In this document: positions 36,914-46,402 of the stretch, in pieces
How positions within the stretch are numbered: position 1 is the stretch's first letter
Layout of the letters: the number at the start of each line of letters is the position of its first letter
Assembly: GCA_015063445.1 (NCBI GenBank)
Contig: SVUD01000004.1
Span: 1 to 64,000 of the forward strand
Source of the DNA: Oscillospiraceae bacterium
Lineage (GTDB): Bacteria; Bacillota_A; Clostridia; Oscillospirales; CAG-272
Direction: 5' to 3'
DNA: 64,000 bases
The notes under the pieces: generated by a model
What the model was told of the DNA's origin: nothing
Seen by the model: the letters and a program-made list of their open reading frames with translations, nothing else
Database searches by the model: none
Position numbers and translations under genes: made by a program

Positions 36914-38146
36914 ATGACTAAAATTGATATATTTTCGGGCTTTTTGGGCGCGGGAAAAACAACGCTTATAAAAAAGCTTATAAAGGAAGCGTACGCAGGT
37001 GAAAAGGTCGTTCTCATAGAGAACGAGTTCGGCGAGATAGGCATTGACGGAGGATTCCTTCAGGATGCGGGAATTGAGATAACCGAAATGAATTCGGGCT
37101 GTATCTGCTGCTCGCTTGTAGGAGATTTCACCAAGGCTCTTGAAAAGGTGCTTGTAGAGTATAAGCCCGATAGAATTATTATCGAGCCCTCGGGCGTAGG
37201 TAAGCTTTCGGATATCATAAAGGCTGTTCAGAAGCTTGATTCACCCGATGCGGTATTGAATTGCTTCACCACCGTTGCCGATGCGGGCAAATGCAAGATG
37301 TATATGAAAAACTTCGGTGAGTTTTATAACGACCAGGTTGCTCACGCATCCGCAATCGTCCTTTCTCATACCGATAAAGCAAGTGATAAAAAGGTTGAGG
37401 ATGCCGTTGCGTTGCTCAGAGAGCATAACAAGGATGCCGTTATCGTAACAACGCCCTTAGACAAGCTTTCGGGCAAGGATATTCTCGAGGCTATGGAGCG
37501 TAAGGATACCCTTGAGGACGCCCTTGCTAAGCTTGAAGCAGAGGCTCACGAGCATCATCACGGACACCACCACCACGACCACGATGAAGAGTGCGAGTGC
37601 GGACACCACCACCACGACCACGATGAAGAGTGTGAGTGCGGACACCACCATCACCACGACCACGATGAAGAGTGCGAATGCGGACACCACCATCACCACG
37701 GCCACGACGAAGAGTGCGAATGCGGACACCACCATCACCACGACCATGATGAAGAGTGCGAGTGCGGACACCACCACCACGACCACGATGAAGAGTGCGA
37801 ATGCGGACATCATCATCACGAGCATGGAGAAGAGTGTACCTGCGGCTGTCACGGACATCATCACGATGCAGACGAGGTGTTTGTCAGCGTAGGCGCGGAA
37901 ACCACACGCAAGTTTACAACCGAAGAAATAACCTCTATCCTCGAGAGCTTTGACGAGAACGGAGAGCTCGGTATGATTCTTCGCGCAAAGGGAATCGTCG
38001 AGGCTACCGACGGAAGCTGGATACATTTTGATTACGTTCCCGGTGAGGCAGATGTAAGACTCGGAAGCGCGGGCATTATCGGCAGACTTTGCGTAATAGG
38101 CTCTGGTATTGATAAAGAAAAAATAAAGGCACTTTTCGGTATTTAA
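36914..38146 (+). CDS. COG0523 (CobW-type) metal GTPase with large His/Cys repeat, 410 aa
   Basis: A G3E-family GTPase that likely inserts or stores a metal ion. Walker A is GFLGAGKTT (9-17); the metal-binding CxCC motif is C63-I-C-C66 (GCICCS); EPSGVGKLSD is the switch region. After residue 210 comes a metal-binding stretch to about 315 made of seven units ending EECECG or EECTCG, each with 4-6 consecutive histidines. A CobW_C domain follows (VGAETTRKFTTEEITSILES). The guanine-specificity position reads SHTD, not NKxD. The His/Cys load is large for this family and fits zinc (or nickel/cobalt) buffering. AGGT.. precedes the ATG. It is followed 39 bases later by a second COG0523 gene, so both are one operon. 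Confidence 0.9.
   Translation: MTKIDIFSGFLGAGKTTLIKKLIKEAYAGEKVVLIENEFGEIGIDGGFLQDAGIEITEMNSGCICCSLVGDFTKALEKVLVEYKPDRIIIEPSGVGKLSDIIKAVQKLDSPDAVLNCFTTVADAGKCKMYMKNFGEFYNDQVAHASAIVLSHTDKASDKKVEDAVALLREHNKDAVIVTTPLDKLSGKDILEAMERKDTLEDALAKLEAEAHEHHHGHHHHDHDEECECGHHHHDHDEECECGHHHHHDHDEECECGHHHHHGHDEECECGHHHHHDHDEECECGHHHHDHDEECECGHHHHEHGEECTCGCHGHHHDADEVFVSVGAETTRKFTTEEITSILESFDENGELGMILRAKGIVEATDGSWIHFDYVPGEADVRLGSAGIIGRLCVIGSGIDKEKIKALFGI
37555..37860 (+). repeat. Tandem coding repeat, 39-42 bases, seven units
   Basis: Each unit encodes three to five histidines, then DHDEECECG or a close variant. Units differ by a histidine codon (39 or 42 bases) and by a few silent bases, so the array has drifted but is still clearly tandem. 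Replication slippage could change copy number between strains. Confidence 0.9.
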
Positions 38147-38185
38147 CTGACAGATTGAGGCATTTTAGCACGAAAGGCAGATAAA

Positions 38186-39127
38186 ATGGATATTCCGGTA
38201 TATCTTTTTACAGGCTTCCTTGAAGCAGGTAAAACTAAATTTATAAAAGAAACGATGCAGGATGAGAATTTCAACGATCTTAAGCGTAAATATCTCATCA
38301 TACAGTGCGAGGAGGGAGAAGAGGAGATCGAGCCCGGAGAGCTTCCGGGAAACGTGTCTATATGCACGTTTGAAAGAGAGGACGATCTCGTTGCTGACAG
38401 AATACTCGCAAGGCAAAAGCGCGCGGGTGCGGACGTTATAGTCGTTGAGTATAACGGAATGTGGTCGCTCGATAAGTTCTACAATGCGCTTCCCGAGAAT
38501 TTTCTTGTATTCCAGGAGATATTTATAGCGGATTCGACGACTATACTTTCGTATAACGCAAATATGCGTCAGCTCGTTGTAGATAAGCTTACGAGCGCTG
38601 AAATGGTAGTCTTTAACAGAGTTGAGCCGGATACGGATAAGCTCGAGCTTCATAAGCTTGTCCGAGGCGTAAGCAGAAAAGCTAATATCTGCTACGAGGA
38701 CATAAACGGAGAGATAGAGTTTGACGATATCGAGGATCCCTTGCCTTTCGATATTAACGCTCCCGTAATCGAGATAAACGATGAGGATTTCGCAATCTTT
38801 TACCGTGATATGAGCGAGGAATTTGAAAAGTATAACGGTAAAACCGTAAGATTTAAGGGTATCGTTGCCCTTGATTCATCACTGCCTAAGGAAAACTTCG
38901 CAATAGGCAGACATATAATGACCTGCTGCGCGGACGATATATCCTATCGAGGCGTGGTTGCGAAGGGAATGCGCGGTATGACTCTTAAGACGAGAGATTG
39001 GGTAACCGTCGAAGGAAAGCTTGCGGAAGAGTATTCACCTCTCTATCAGTCGAGAGGCCCCGTTCTTTCGGTAAGCTCGATAGAAAGAGCAGAAAAGCCC
39101 GCGCAAGAGGTCGCTACCTTCAATTAA
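38186..39127 (+). CDS. COG0523 GTPase fused to a YcgQ/DUF1980-like domain, 313 aa
   Basis: Residues 1-190 form a second G3E GTPase: Walker A GFLEAGKTK (10-18), then VEYNGMWSL in place of the EPSG switch and FNRVEPD at the guanine-specificity position. The CxCC metal motif of its neighbour is absent. Residues about 205-305 form a separate OB-like domain with GRHIMTCCADDISYRGVV and WVTVEGKLAEEYS, which resembles the C-terminal part of YcgQ-type membrane proteins (TIGR03943) that pair with COG0523 proteins in Firmicutes. Here both parts are on one soluble chain. Likely works with the upstream His-rich GTPase in metal handling; the CC pair may bind the metal. Confidence 0.7.
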   Translation: MDIPVYLFTGFLEAGKTKFIKETMQDENFNDLKRKYLIIQCEEGEEEIEPGELPGNVSICTFEREDDLVADRILARQKRAGADVIVVEYNGMWSLDKFYNALPENFLVFQEIFIADSTTILSYNANMRQLVVDKLTSAEMVVFNRVEPDTDKLELHKLVRGVSRKANICYEDINGEIEFDDIEDPLPFDINAPVIEINDEDFAIFYRDMSEEFEKYNGKTVRFKGIVALDSSLPKENFAIGRHIMTCCADDISYRGVVAKGMRGMTLKTRDWVTVEGKLAEEYSPLYQSRGPVLSVSSIERAEKPAQEVATFN

Positions 39128-39253
39128 GGAATGACGTGTTTTTGCAAAAACCGTCTTTTGCTCCCACTTCACGCAGACTTCGGAGTCTTTGCGTTTCGGA
39201 GAGCGATTCTTGAATTGGTTTGCTATACTTAAAACAAGCAAAATACAAAAAAC

Positions 39254-39287
39254 AGATGAGGCGATTGTATAAATCGCCTCATTTTTC
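39254..39287 (+). terminator. Terminator of the COG0523 operon
   Basis: ATGAGGCGATT pairs with AATCGCCTCAT, followed by TTTTTC. Confidence 0.85.
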
Positions 39288-39330
39288 GTCAAAAAATATA
39301 CTTTTTCGTGATTTATTCTTATAAACCTCT

Positions 39331-39358
39331 TTACAAAGACAAAAAAGTATGGTAAAAT
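39331..39358 (+). promoter_or_regulatory. Promoter of the AraC gene at 39421
   Basis: TTACAA (39331-39336), 16 bases, TAAAAT (39353-39358). Confidence 0.6.
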
Positions 39359-39420
39359 TATTAAAACACCTAAGTTAAAATAATTCTTTATTTTACACTT
39401 TTGTCTATGGAGGATGGCAA

Positions 39421-40260
39421 ATGAAACAGCAGGATTCAAGATTCCCATTTGAAATGTATTCAATATCGGGCAACGAAACGCTCGTTCAGGCTCGTTATAG
39501 CGAGACTAAAATGGAAATAGTAGAGGTTACTGCGGGAAACGTTAAGATACAAATAGGAACGGAAACGATAGATGCCTCTGTCGGCGATTTTCTTTATATT
39601 CCGCACGGGCTTGTATACAGAGCCGATGCCTCCGAGGGTTACGCCTCCGTAAGAGGCATGATTTTCGATACCTCGATAATAGAGGCTAATATGGTGAATT
39701 ACGAAACCGAAATTCTTTATATGTTTTACGTTCAGTCGGAAAACAAAATAAAGATTTTTAAGGAAGGCCACCCGATTCACGATATCCTCTCCCGTTGTAT
39801 GAGCGAGTCTTACGAGGAGTATCTCGCAAAGGACGTTTGCTATAAGCTCCCCATAAGAGCGAATATATATCTTTCCATGACGGCTCTTCTTCGTCACTAC
39901 TGCACAGTCAAGGACGATTCCGAGAGAATGATATATCATAACGTTCTCCGTCTGCGCCCTGTAATCAATTACATAGCCGAGCATTACGCCGAGAAGATAT
40001 ACGTAGAGAATCTTGCCGATATAATAATGGTTTCCCCCGATTATTTCACGAAGATGTTCAAGGACAGTATAGGTAAAACTCCCGTTGATTATATCAACGG
40101 AATAAGAGTAAACCGCTCTATGCAGCTTCTTATCGACAGTGATAAATCTATCGCCGAAATAGCCGAGGACATAGGATTCTGTAACGCAAACTATTTCCAT
40201 AAGATATTCAAGCAGTATATGGAAAAAAGCCCCCTCGCATACCGCAAGGGAGTCAAATAA
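39421..40260 (+). CDS. AraC-family transcriptional regulator, 279 aa
   Basis: An N-terminal cupin-type sensor domain (VEVTAGNVKIQIGTETIDAS, GDFLYIPHGLVYRA) is followed by two helix-turn-helix motifs at the C-terminus (ENLADIIMVSPDYFTKMFKD and the second ending in the AraC signature IGFCNANYFHKIFKQYMEKS). Small-molecule responsive activator, target unknown. GGAGG lies 8 bases before ATG. It stands alone: upstream genes end in a terminator and the downstream gene converges. No sugar operon lies beside it in this window. Confidence 0.92.
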   Translation: MKQQDSRFPFEMYSISGNETLVQARYSETKMEIVEVTAGNVKIQIGTETIDASVGDFLYIPHGLVYRADASEGYASVRGMIFDTSIIEANMVNYETEILYMFYVQSENKIKIFKEGHPIHDILSRCMSESYEEYLAKDVCYKLPIRANIYLSMTALLRHYCTVKDDSERMIYHNVLRLRPVINYIAEHYAEKIYVENLADIIMVSPDYFTKMFKDSIGKTPVDYINGIRVNRSMQLLIDSDKSIAEIAEDIGFCNANYFHKIFKQYMEKSPLAYRKGVK

Positions 40261-40270
40261 AATATTAATA

Positions 40271-40322
40271 AAAAACGCAAAGCGCCAAAGGGAATTATCC
40301 TTTATAACGCTTTGCGTTTTGC
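40271..40322. terminator. Bidirectional terminator between AraC gene and clpX
   Basis: AAAACGCAAAGCG pairs with CGCTTTGCGTTTT, with T tracts on both strands. Confidence 0.85.
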
Positions 40323-40386
40323 TTTTTAAATATTGTTTATTTAAACCGAATATGAAAAATATGCGTTGTTTTAAAGCCGAGTAGCT

Positions 40387-41739
40387 TTAAACGTCAGCCA
40401 CGTCGTTTTTATCCGCGTAAATAATATTAAGCGGCTCTTTTCCTTGAACAAATCCACGGGTTATTATAACCTTTTTTGCGTTCTCAAGCGTAGGAATATC
40501 GTACATAGGCTTAAGCATGATTGATTCGAGAATAGAACGGAGTCCTCTTGCGCCGGTTTCACGCTCTATTGCCATTTTTGCGATTTCCGAGAAGGCGTCG
40601 TCCTCGAACTCAAGCTCAACACCGTCCATTTTCAAGAGCTTCTGATACTGCTTGTAAACCGCATTCTTAGGCTCCTTCAATATTCTTACGAGTGCGTCCT
40701 CGTCAAGATTGTCAAGCGCAACTATAATCGGAAGTCTGCCAACAAGCTCGGGAATAACGCCGTATTTAACGACGTCGTGAGCAACAACGTCCTTGTAAAC
40801 GCCCTTTTCAATCTTTTCCTTCTTGGTTTTCTTTTCTGTTCCGAAGCCTATCTGCTGCGAGCCCTGACGCTGCTCGATAATCGATTCGATACCGTCAAAC
40901 GCGCCGCCGCATATAAAGAGTATGTTCTTCGTGTTTATCTGTATAAATTCCTGATTGGGATGCTTTCTTCCGCCCTGAGGAGGAACGTTGGCAACCGTGC
41001 CCTCAAGAATTTTAAGAAGAGCCTGCTGTACGCCCTCGCCCGAAACGTCACGTGTGATAGAACGGTTTTCACCCTTGCGGGCAATCTTGTCTATCTCGTC
41101 GATGTATATAATTCCGTGCTCCGCCTTTGCCACGTCGAAATCAGCCGCCTGAATTAAGCGCAAAAGAATGTTTTCAACGTCCTCGCCAACGTATCCCGCC
41201 TCGGTGAGAGTGGTAGCGTCGGTGATAGCGAAGGGAACCTTAAAGGTTTTAGCGAGAGTCTCGGCAATATAGGTTTTACCTACACCCGTAGGGCCTAAAA
41301 GAAGCACGTTAGACTTCTGAAGCTCAACCTCTTCGAATTCATCAACTTCGTTGTTTTCTGTAACAGGAGCGTTTTTACCGCCCTTCTTTTTCTTCTTTCT
41401 TTCGTTTTCCTCGAGGGTAAGAATTCTTTTGTAGTGGTTATAAACCGCAACCGAAAGAGCAAGCTTTGCATCGTCCTGACCTATAACGTAGGTGTCGAGC
41501 ATAGACTTTATTTCTTTAGGGCGGGGAAGAGTCTCCATTTTAAGCCCCGACGAGTGCTTACCCTTTGGAGCTTCAACCAAATCGGAAAAGTTTTCAGAAA
41601 GAAAGTCCGAGAAAAGCTCTGTGCAGTTTTCGCAAATATACGTTTTTCCGTCCTTCGCGGGAATGAGAACAGATACCTCTTTTTCGGTTCTTTCGCAAAA
41701 TGCGCATCTGCGAAGTCTGTCAATTGGAGTCTGTGGCAT
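40387..41739 (-). CDS. clpX: ATP-dependent Clp protease ATP-binding subunit ClpX, 450 aa
   Basis: Unfoldase partner of ClpP. The N-terminal zinc domain is complete (C12, C15, C36, C39). AAA+ motifs: [27 protein letters not shown], the pore loop and GYVGED, and sensor 2 GARGLRSI. A lysine-rich insertion after residue 110 ([13 protein letters not shown]) followed by an acidic stretch makes it longer than usual (about 420). Starts one base after the clpP stop, so they are one operon. Confidence 0.97.
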   Translation of the reverse strand: MPQTPIDRLRRCAFCERTEKEVSVLIPAKDGKTYICENCTELFSDFLSENFSDLVEAPKGKHSSGLKMETLPRPKEIKSMLDTYVIGQDDAKLALSVAVYNHYKRILTLEENERKKKKKGGKNAPVTENNEVDEFEEVELQKSNVLLLGPTGVGKTYIAETLAKTFKVPFAITDATTLTEAGYVGEDVENILLRLIQAADFDVAKAEHGIIYIDEIDKIARKGENRSITRDVSGEGVQQALLKILEGTVANVPPQGGRKHPNQEFIQINTKNILFICGGAFDGIESIIEQRQGSQQIGFGTEKKTKKEKIEKGVYKDVVAHDVVKYGVIPELVGRLPIIVALDNLDEDALVRILKEPKNAVYKQYQKLLKMDGVELEFEDDAFSEIAKMAIERETGARGLRSILESIMLKPMYDIPTLENAKKVIITRGFVQGKEPLNIIYADKNDVADV

Positions 41740-41740
41740 A

Positions 41741-42328
41741 TTAAAGTTCCTTTTTGGTGATTACTTTGTCAACAAGTCCGTAAGCCTGCGCTTCCTCTGC
41801 GGTCATAAAGTTATCTCTTTCGGTATCTCTTTCGATAACCTCAAGAGGATTTCCCGTCTGCTCGGAGAGAAGCTTGTTGAGCTTTTCCTTGATTTTGATT
41901 ATTCTGTCAGCGTGTATCTTGATATCGGTTGCCTGACCCTGCATTCCGCCGAGAGGCTGATGGATCATAACCTCTGCGTTGGGAAGAGCAAATCTCTTAC
42001 CCTTAGCGCCCGAGGAGAGAAGGAATGCGCCCATAGAAGCGGCCATACCAACGCAAATAGTGGAAACGTCGCACTTGATATAATTCATAGTGTCATAGAT
42101 AGCCATACCGGAGGTAATAGAGCCGCCGGGGCTGTTGATGTAAAGATAAACGTCCTTGTCGGGATCCTGCGCTTCAAGATAGAGAAGCTGAGCAACAACG
42201 AGGGAAGCGGTAACGTCGTTCACCTCGTCGGAAAGAAAGATGATTCTGTCGTTAAGAAGTCTTGAATAGATGTCGTAAGAGCGTTCGCCGCGAGAGGTCT
42301 GCTCAACGACCATAGGTACAAGTGCCAT
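41741..42328 (-). CDS. clpP: ATP-dependent Clp protease proteolytic subunit, 195 aa
   Basis: Serine protease forming the tetradecameric chamber. Catalytic triad S98 (GMAASMGAF), H123 ([10 protein letters not shown]) and D172 (RDTERDNFM) is complete. The start at 42328 has AGGAGG 8 bases before it; the 13 upstream codons in frame are not used. Order tig, clpP, clpX is the classical bacterial arrangement; a terminator lies between tig and clpP. Confidence 0.97.
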   Translation of the reverse strand: MALVPMVVEQTSRGERSYDIYSRLLNDRIIFLSDEVNDVTASLVVAQLLYLEAQDPDKDVYLYINSPGGSITSGMAIYDTMNYIKCDVSTICVGMAASMGAFLLSSGAKGKRFALPNAEVMIHQPLGGMQGQATDIKIHADRIIKIKEKLNKLLSEQTGNPLEVIERDTERDNFMTAEEAQAYGLVDKVITKKEL

Positions 42329-42386
42329 AATTAGCCTCCTGAAAATTATTTTAACGGCATTCGACAAAAAGCGCCGTGTTTTCGAA

Positions 42387-42426
42387 AAAGGGTCAGCTCT
42401 GTGATATTCGGAGCTAACCCTTTGTC
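42387..42426 (-). terminator. Terminator between tig and clpP
   Basis: On the minus strand AAGGGTTAGCTC pairs with GAGCTGACCCTT around a 13-base loop, followed by TTTTT. Partial read-through into clpP is possible since clpP shows no clear promoter. Confidence 0.75.
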
Positions 42427-42451
42427 TTATTTCTTATAGAGAGTTAAGAAA

Positions 42452-43726
42452 TTAAGCAACTACTGCGTTATCCTTAACAAACTTCATAGCGTTAGCTACA
42501 AGCATATCAGCCTTGATATCCTCGCTCGATACCATAGTCTTAACCTGGTCAACGGGAACGTTGTAAGCCTCGGAAATTCTGGTGTACTCAGCCTCGATCT
42601 CCTCGTCTGTAACGGTAAGAGCCTCAAGCTCTGCGATCTTCTCAAGAGTGAGACGGAGCTTAACCTGCTTCTCAGCGTTGGGACGGAACTGAGCGCGGAG
42701 AGCGTCGAGTGACATACCGGTATACTGAGTATACTTTTCAAGGTCAAGTCCCTGCATTCTGAGTCTGTTGTCATAGTCGCGAAGGAAGTTTTCGGTCTCA
42801 GCCGCAAACATAACCTCGGGAATTTCCGCAACAAGCTTTTCAAGAAGAGCGTCAACTATAGCGTTCTCAAACTCCTTGTCAGCCATATCCTCGTTTTTCT
42901 TAGCAAGTTTTGCCTTAACGTCTGCTTTATATTCATCAAGAGTGTCAAATTCAGAAACATCCTTAGCAAAATCATCGTCTGCCTCGGGAAGCTCCTCTAC
43001 CTTAAGAGCGTTGAGCTTGGTCTTGAAGGTAGCAGCCTTTCCGGCAAGCTCCTTTGCGCCGTAGTTTTCGGGGAAGGTAACGTTAACGTCGAACTCCTCG
43101 CCGATACTCTTGCCCTCGATCTGAGCCTCGAAGCCGGGAATAAATGCGCCCGAGCCGAGCTTGAGATCGTGATTTTCGCCCTTACCGCCCTCGAAAGCAA
43201 CGCCGTCAACGAAGCCCTCGAAGTTGATGTTTGCGATATCGCCGTTAGCGGCAGCTCTGTCAGTAACCTCAACGGTTCTTGCAAGTCTTGCTCTTGCGTT
43301 GTCAACCTCGCGGTTAACGTCCTCCTCGGTAACCTCAGCTACGTTCTTTGCCGCGCTGATGCCCTTGTAGCCTTCAACGGTAACCTCAGGCTTAACGAAG
43401 CCCTCAGCCTTAAGAATAACGTCATCGTCGTTAGAAACGAGGTCGAAGGAAGGATTTCCTACAACGGTGATGCCCGCTTCCTTAACAGCAGCATCGAATG
43501 CTTCGGGAATACAAGCGTTTATAGCTTCCTCAAAGAATACGCCCTTGCCGTACATCTTCTCGATGATAGCCTTGGGAGCCTTTCCCTTTCTGAAACCGGG
43601 AACGTTGATGTTTTTAACCATTTTCTTGTATGCGTTAAGCTCTGCCTTCGCATACGTTTCCTTGCTTACGGAAAACTCCATTTTGAAGCCGGATTTTTCG
43701 GTAAGCTCATTTTTGATAAGACTCAT
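42452..43726 (-). CDS. tig: Trigger factor (peptidyl-prolyl isomerase chaperone), 424 aa
   Basis: Ribosome-bound chaperone. N-terminal ribosome-binding domain with the signature NVPGFRKGKAPKAIIEKMYG; FKBP-type isomerase domain from about 150 to 245 (ANGDIANINFEGFVDGVAFE, FIPGFEAQIEGKSIG, FPENYGAKELAGK); long helical C-terminal cradle. Start at 43726 has GGAGG 9 bases upstream. The 27 codons further upstream in frame overlap the promoter, so they are excluded. Confidence 0.96.
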   Translation of the reverse strand: MSLIKNELTEKSGFKMEFSVSKETYAKAELNAYKKMVKNINVPGFRKGKAPKAIIEKMYGKGVFFEEAINACIPEAFDAAVKEAGITVVGNPSFDLVSNDDDVILKAEGFVKPEVTVEGYKGISAAKNVAEVTEEDVNREVDNARARLARTVEVTDRAAANGDIANINFEGFVDGVAFEGGKGENHDLKLGSGAFIPGFEAQIEGKSIGEEFDVNVTFPENYGAKELAGKAATFKTKLNALKVEELPEADDDFAKDVSEFDTLDEYKADVKAKLAKKNEDMADKEFENAIVDALLEKLVAEIPEVMFAAETENFLRDYDNRLRMQGLDLEKYTQYTGMSLDALRAQFRPNAEKQVKLRLTLEKIAELEALTVTDEEIEAEYTRISEAYNVPVDQVKTMVSSEDIKADMLVANAMKFVKDNAVVA

Positions 43727-43778
43727 TTTTAATCGTCCTCCAATGAGATATATATTATTTTTTATTATAAACCAATAT

Positions 43779-43807
43779 ATTTTACAACAAATTAACCAAT
43801 TTGTCAA
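43779..43807 (-). promoter_or_regulatory. tig promoter
   Basis: On the minus strand TTGACA (43807-43802), 17 bases, TAAAAT (43784-43779). No CIRCE or CtsR operator is seen. Confidence 0.85.
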
Positions 43808-43879
43808 TACAAAATTTGTATAAAATTCAAATAAAAGGGTATTTGTTACGCAATAATTTGCCGAAAAACTTTAAAAAAC

Positions 43880-44608
43880 TTATTTTGCGACGTTTTTTGG
43901 AATAAATCCGAGATAATCTGCGGAAATTATGTTGAATTCAATATTTTCAAATTCAAATTTCGGCGCAACCGTATAATTGCCGTGTATATGTCCGAAATAA
44001 ACTCTCTTTATCCCGTGCCTTTTGAGTATCTCAACAAGTCCCTCGCAGACCTCACCCGACCAAACGGGAGGAAAGTGCATAAATACGATAATTTCCTTTT
44101 CCGTATCCGCCTTTAGCAGCTCAGCTTCCTTAAGACTTGCCTCAAGCCTCATTTCTTCTCTTGCCGTCAGTTTATCAAAATCGGTTTTGTTCGGCAGATT
44201 AAGACTTGCCTTTTCATCGTAGAACCAGCCTCGAGTACCCGCTACGATAAAATCGTCAACCTCGTGAGCGTTGTTAAAGAGAAAGGATATCGTAGTGATG
44301 CCGTGCTTTTCAAAATGCTCGCGGTGCTTTTTCATAGTACACCACCAGAAATCGTGATTGCCCTTACCGAGAATTTTTTTGCCGGGCAGGGAATCGAGAA
44401 ATTTAAGGTCGCTCGTCGCCTCATCAAGAGAAAGAGCCCACGAAACGTCACCCGGGACGACGACAGTATCATCATCTGTAACGAGTCTTCTCCAGTTGGC
44501 TTCTATTCTCTTCATATATGAATCCCATCTGCTGCCGAAAACCTCCATAGACTTGTTAGTCGAGTCAAGAGTCGAAAGATGCAGATCGGCTATGGTGTAT
44601 AATGCCAT
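43880..44608 (-). CDS. Calcineurin-like metallophosphoesterase, 242 aa
   Basis: The two-metal phosphoesterase signature is complete: ADLHLS, VPGDVSWAL, GKGNHDFWW, FMHFPP and GHIHGNYT. This set is typical of the bacterial calcineurin-like group with a W-rich loop (HDFWW). Substrate unknown; cytosolic. CGGAG lies before the start. The gene stands alone on the minus strand, divergent from the DUF1540 gene. Confidence 0.9.
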   Translation of the reverse strand: MALYTIADLHLSTLDSTNKSMEVFGSRWDSYMKRIEANWRRLVTDDDTVVVPGDVSWALSLDEATSDLKFLDSLPGKKILGKGNHDFWWCTMKKHREHFEKHGITTISFLFNNAHEVDDFIVAGTRGWFYDEKASLNLPNKTDFDKLTAREEMRLEASLKEAELLKADTEKEIIVFMHFPPVWSGEVCEGLVEILKRHGIKRVYFGHIHGNYTVAPKFEFENIEFNIISADYLGFIPKNVAK

Positions 44609-44713
44609 TTTAAACTCCGTAAAATTAATTTTTCATTTTGCGGTATAAAAGCTCTCTCATTGGTAAAGATAAATTTGCGGGAAGCGATTCCCGAAGAAAA
44701 GAGGAGCTTTGCT

Positions 44714-44911
44714 ATGGAAGAAAAAAAGTACGAAATGAATTGCGGCTGCGAACGCCACAAGCATATAAAGGGTATTAACTGCGACGTGGTAAATTGTGTT
44801 TATCACGACGGCAAGAGTGAATGCTATGCGGGCGAGATATCGGTAGGCCCTCACGACGCTAAATGCTCGTCGAATACGGTTTGCGCTACCTTCAAGCCGA
44901 AAGAATATTAA
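44714..44911 (+). CDS. DUF1540 cysteine-rich small protein, 65 aa
   Basis: A small Cys-rich protein of the DUF1540 type: C11/C13 (NCGCERH), INCDVVNCVYHDGKSECYAG with the family pattern of Cys, Asn-Cys and Cys-x-Ala, then ISVG, and two later cysteines. Metal binding is likely but unproven. Start 44714 (MEEKKYEMN) has GAGGAG 7 bases upstream. Its last four bases overlap the end of the convergent thrC. Confidence 0.85.
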   Translation: MEEKKYEMNCGCERHKHIKGINCDVVNCVYHDGKSECYAGEISVGPHDAKCSSNTVCATFKPKEY

Positions 44912-46383
44912 AATTCCGCTACCGCCTTATCCATATCTTCCTTCTCGATTATATCGGGGTGAAGAATTGGTTTTGCTAAAACGGACGCAAGAGGCTTAGG
45001 TATTTCCGTTCCCGTAAGGTCGGAAAGAGCGCCGAGAGCTTCCGTATCTGTCACAGAAATGCTTTCGTCAAGCGACGTAAGCACGTCCTTTGCAAATTTG
45101 TATGGGGATGCGGTGGAAACAACGAGGATCTTCCTCTCTGCCTTATAGGTGTCCATATATTTGAGAGCGGCACAGGTTGCCACGGATGTATGGGTATCTA
45201 TAAGGTAGTTTTCTTTTTTGTAGATATCCTTTATCGTTTTTCTCGTTTCGTCTTCACTTGCGTAAATGCCTATGAAATTCTCTTTGATTGTATTGAAAAT
45301 TTCGGAATCCACAGTATATTTTGAGGCAGAATTCAAGCTTTCCATGTATTCTCTTGTCTTTTCGGAGCCTGCCGCAAGGTAAAGAAGTCTCTCAAGATTT
45401 GATGAGATAAGAATATCCATAGAGGGAGAAATTGTCTGGTGGAAGGTTCTCGTTTTGTCGTACGTACCGCTCTCGAGAAACTCTGTCAGAACGTTATTCA
45501 TGTTCGATGCGCAAACAAGCTTTTCAATAGGAAGTCCCATAAGCTTTGCTATATATCCCGCAAAAATATTTCCAAAATTACCCGTGGGAACACATACGTC
45601 GATTTTTTCTCCGTAAGCGATCTCGCCCGAGTTGACCATATCAAGATAAGCCGAAACGTAGTAAACTATCTGAGGAACGAGTCTGCCCCAGTTGATTGAA
45701 TTTGCGCTTGAAAGAAACGTGTTTTTCTCTTCAAGAACCTTCTTCATATTGCCGTCACGGAAGATTCTCTTAACGCCGTTTTGCGCATCGTCAAAGTTTC
45801 CTCTGATAGCCTTAACGGAAACGTTCTTACCCTCCTGAGTCTGCATCTGCTTTTTCTGTACCGCGCTTACGCCGTCGGTGGGGTAGAACACCTGTATTTT
45901 AGTTCCGTCTATATCGCGGTAACCCTCAAGAGCCGCCTTTCCCGTGTCACCGGAGGTTGCGACGAGAATGAGAGCGTCCTTTGTTTCACCTGTCTTGCGA
46001 AGAGCCCTTACGAAAAGTCTCGGCATTATCTGAAGCGCCATATCCTTGAATGCGGACGTTGGACCGTGCCAAAGCTCGAGCGTATAAAGCCTGTCGTTGA
46101 TTTTATGCACGGGAGCGGGGAAGTCACCGAATTTATCAGTAGAATATGCGTTTTTTGCGTCCTCAAGAAGCTCATCGTATGAATAGTCGGTCAAAAACTT
46201 ACCTATTATATACGCTGCTCTTTGCTCATAGGATTTATCTTTAAGAGAAAGTATTTCATTCGTGGAAAAAGCGGGAATGCTCTCTGGCATAAAAAGTCCG
46301 CCGTCCTTAGCGAGACCCTGCTTTATTGCCTCTGCCGCATCGACTCTTTCAAAAGAAATTCCTCTTGTGCTTATAAATTTCAT
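44908..46383 (-). CDS. thrC: Threonine synthase, 491 aa
   Basis: PLP enzyme making threonine from O-phosphohomoserine. The N-terminal TRG opening (MKFISTRG), LWHGPTSAFKDMALQ with the PLP lysine, VATSGDTGKAAL and PTGNFGNIFAGY are the family signatures of the long, fungal/Gram-negative-like ThrC form. It is the last gene of the lepB-rbgA-rnhB-yraN-thrC run, 20 bases after yraN. No threonine operon partners (hom, thrB) are nearby. Confidence 0.95.
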   Translation of the reverse strand: MKFISTRGISFERVDAAEAIKQGLAKDGGLFMPESIPAFSTNEILSLKDKSYEQRAAYIIGKFLTDYSYDELLEDAKNAYSTDKFGDFPAPVHKINDRLYTLELWHGPTSAFKDMALQIMPRLFVRALRKTGETKDALILVATSGDTGKAALEGYRDIDGTKIQVFYPTDGVSAVQKKQMQTQEGKNVSVKAIRGNFDDAQNGVKRIFRDGNMKKVLEEKNTFLSSANSINWGRLVPQIVYYVSAYLDMVNSGEIAYGEKIDVCVPTGNFGNIFAGYIAKLMGLPIEKLVCASNMNNVLTEFLESGTYDKTRTFHQTISPSMDILISSNLERLLYLAAGSEKTREYMESLNSASKYTVDSEIFNTIKENFIGIYASEDETRKTIKDIYKKENYLIDTHTSVATCAALKYMDTYKAERKILVVSTASPYKFAKDVLTSLDESISVTDTEALGALSDLTGTEIPKPLASVLAKPILHPDIIEKEDMDKAVAEF

Positions 46384-46402
46384 ATCTGCTCCTTTAAGCG
46401 CT

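Noticed and set aside
37457..38026. 189-codon minus frame across the His repeat
   Set aside because: It reads the repeat backwards as Val/Ser runs; an effect of the tandem repeat.
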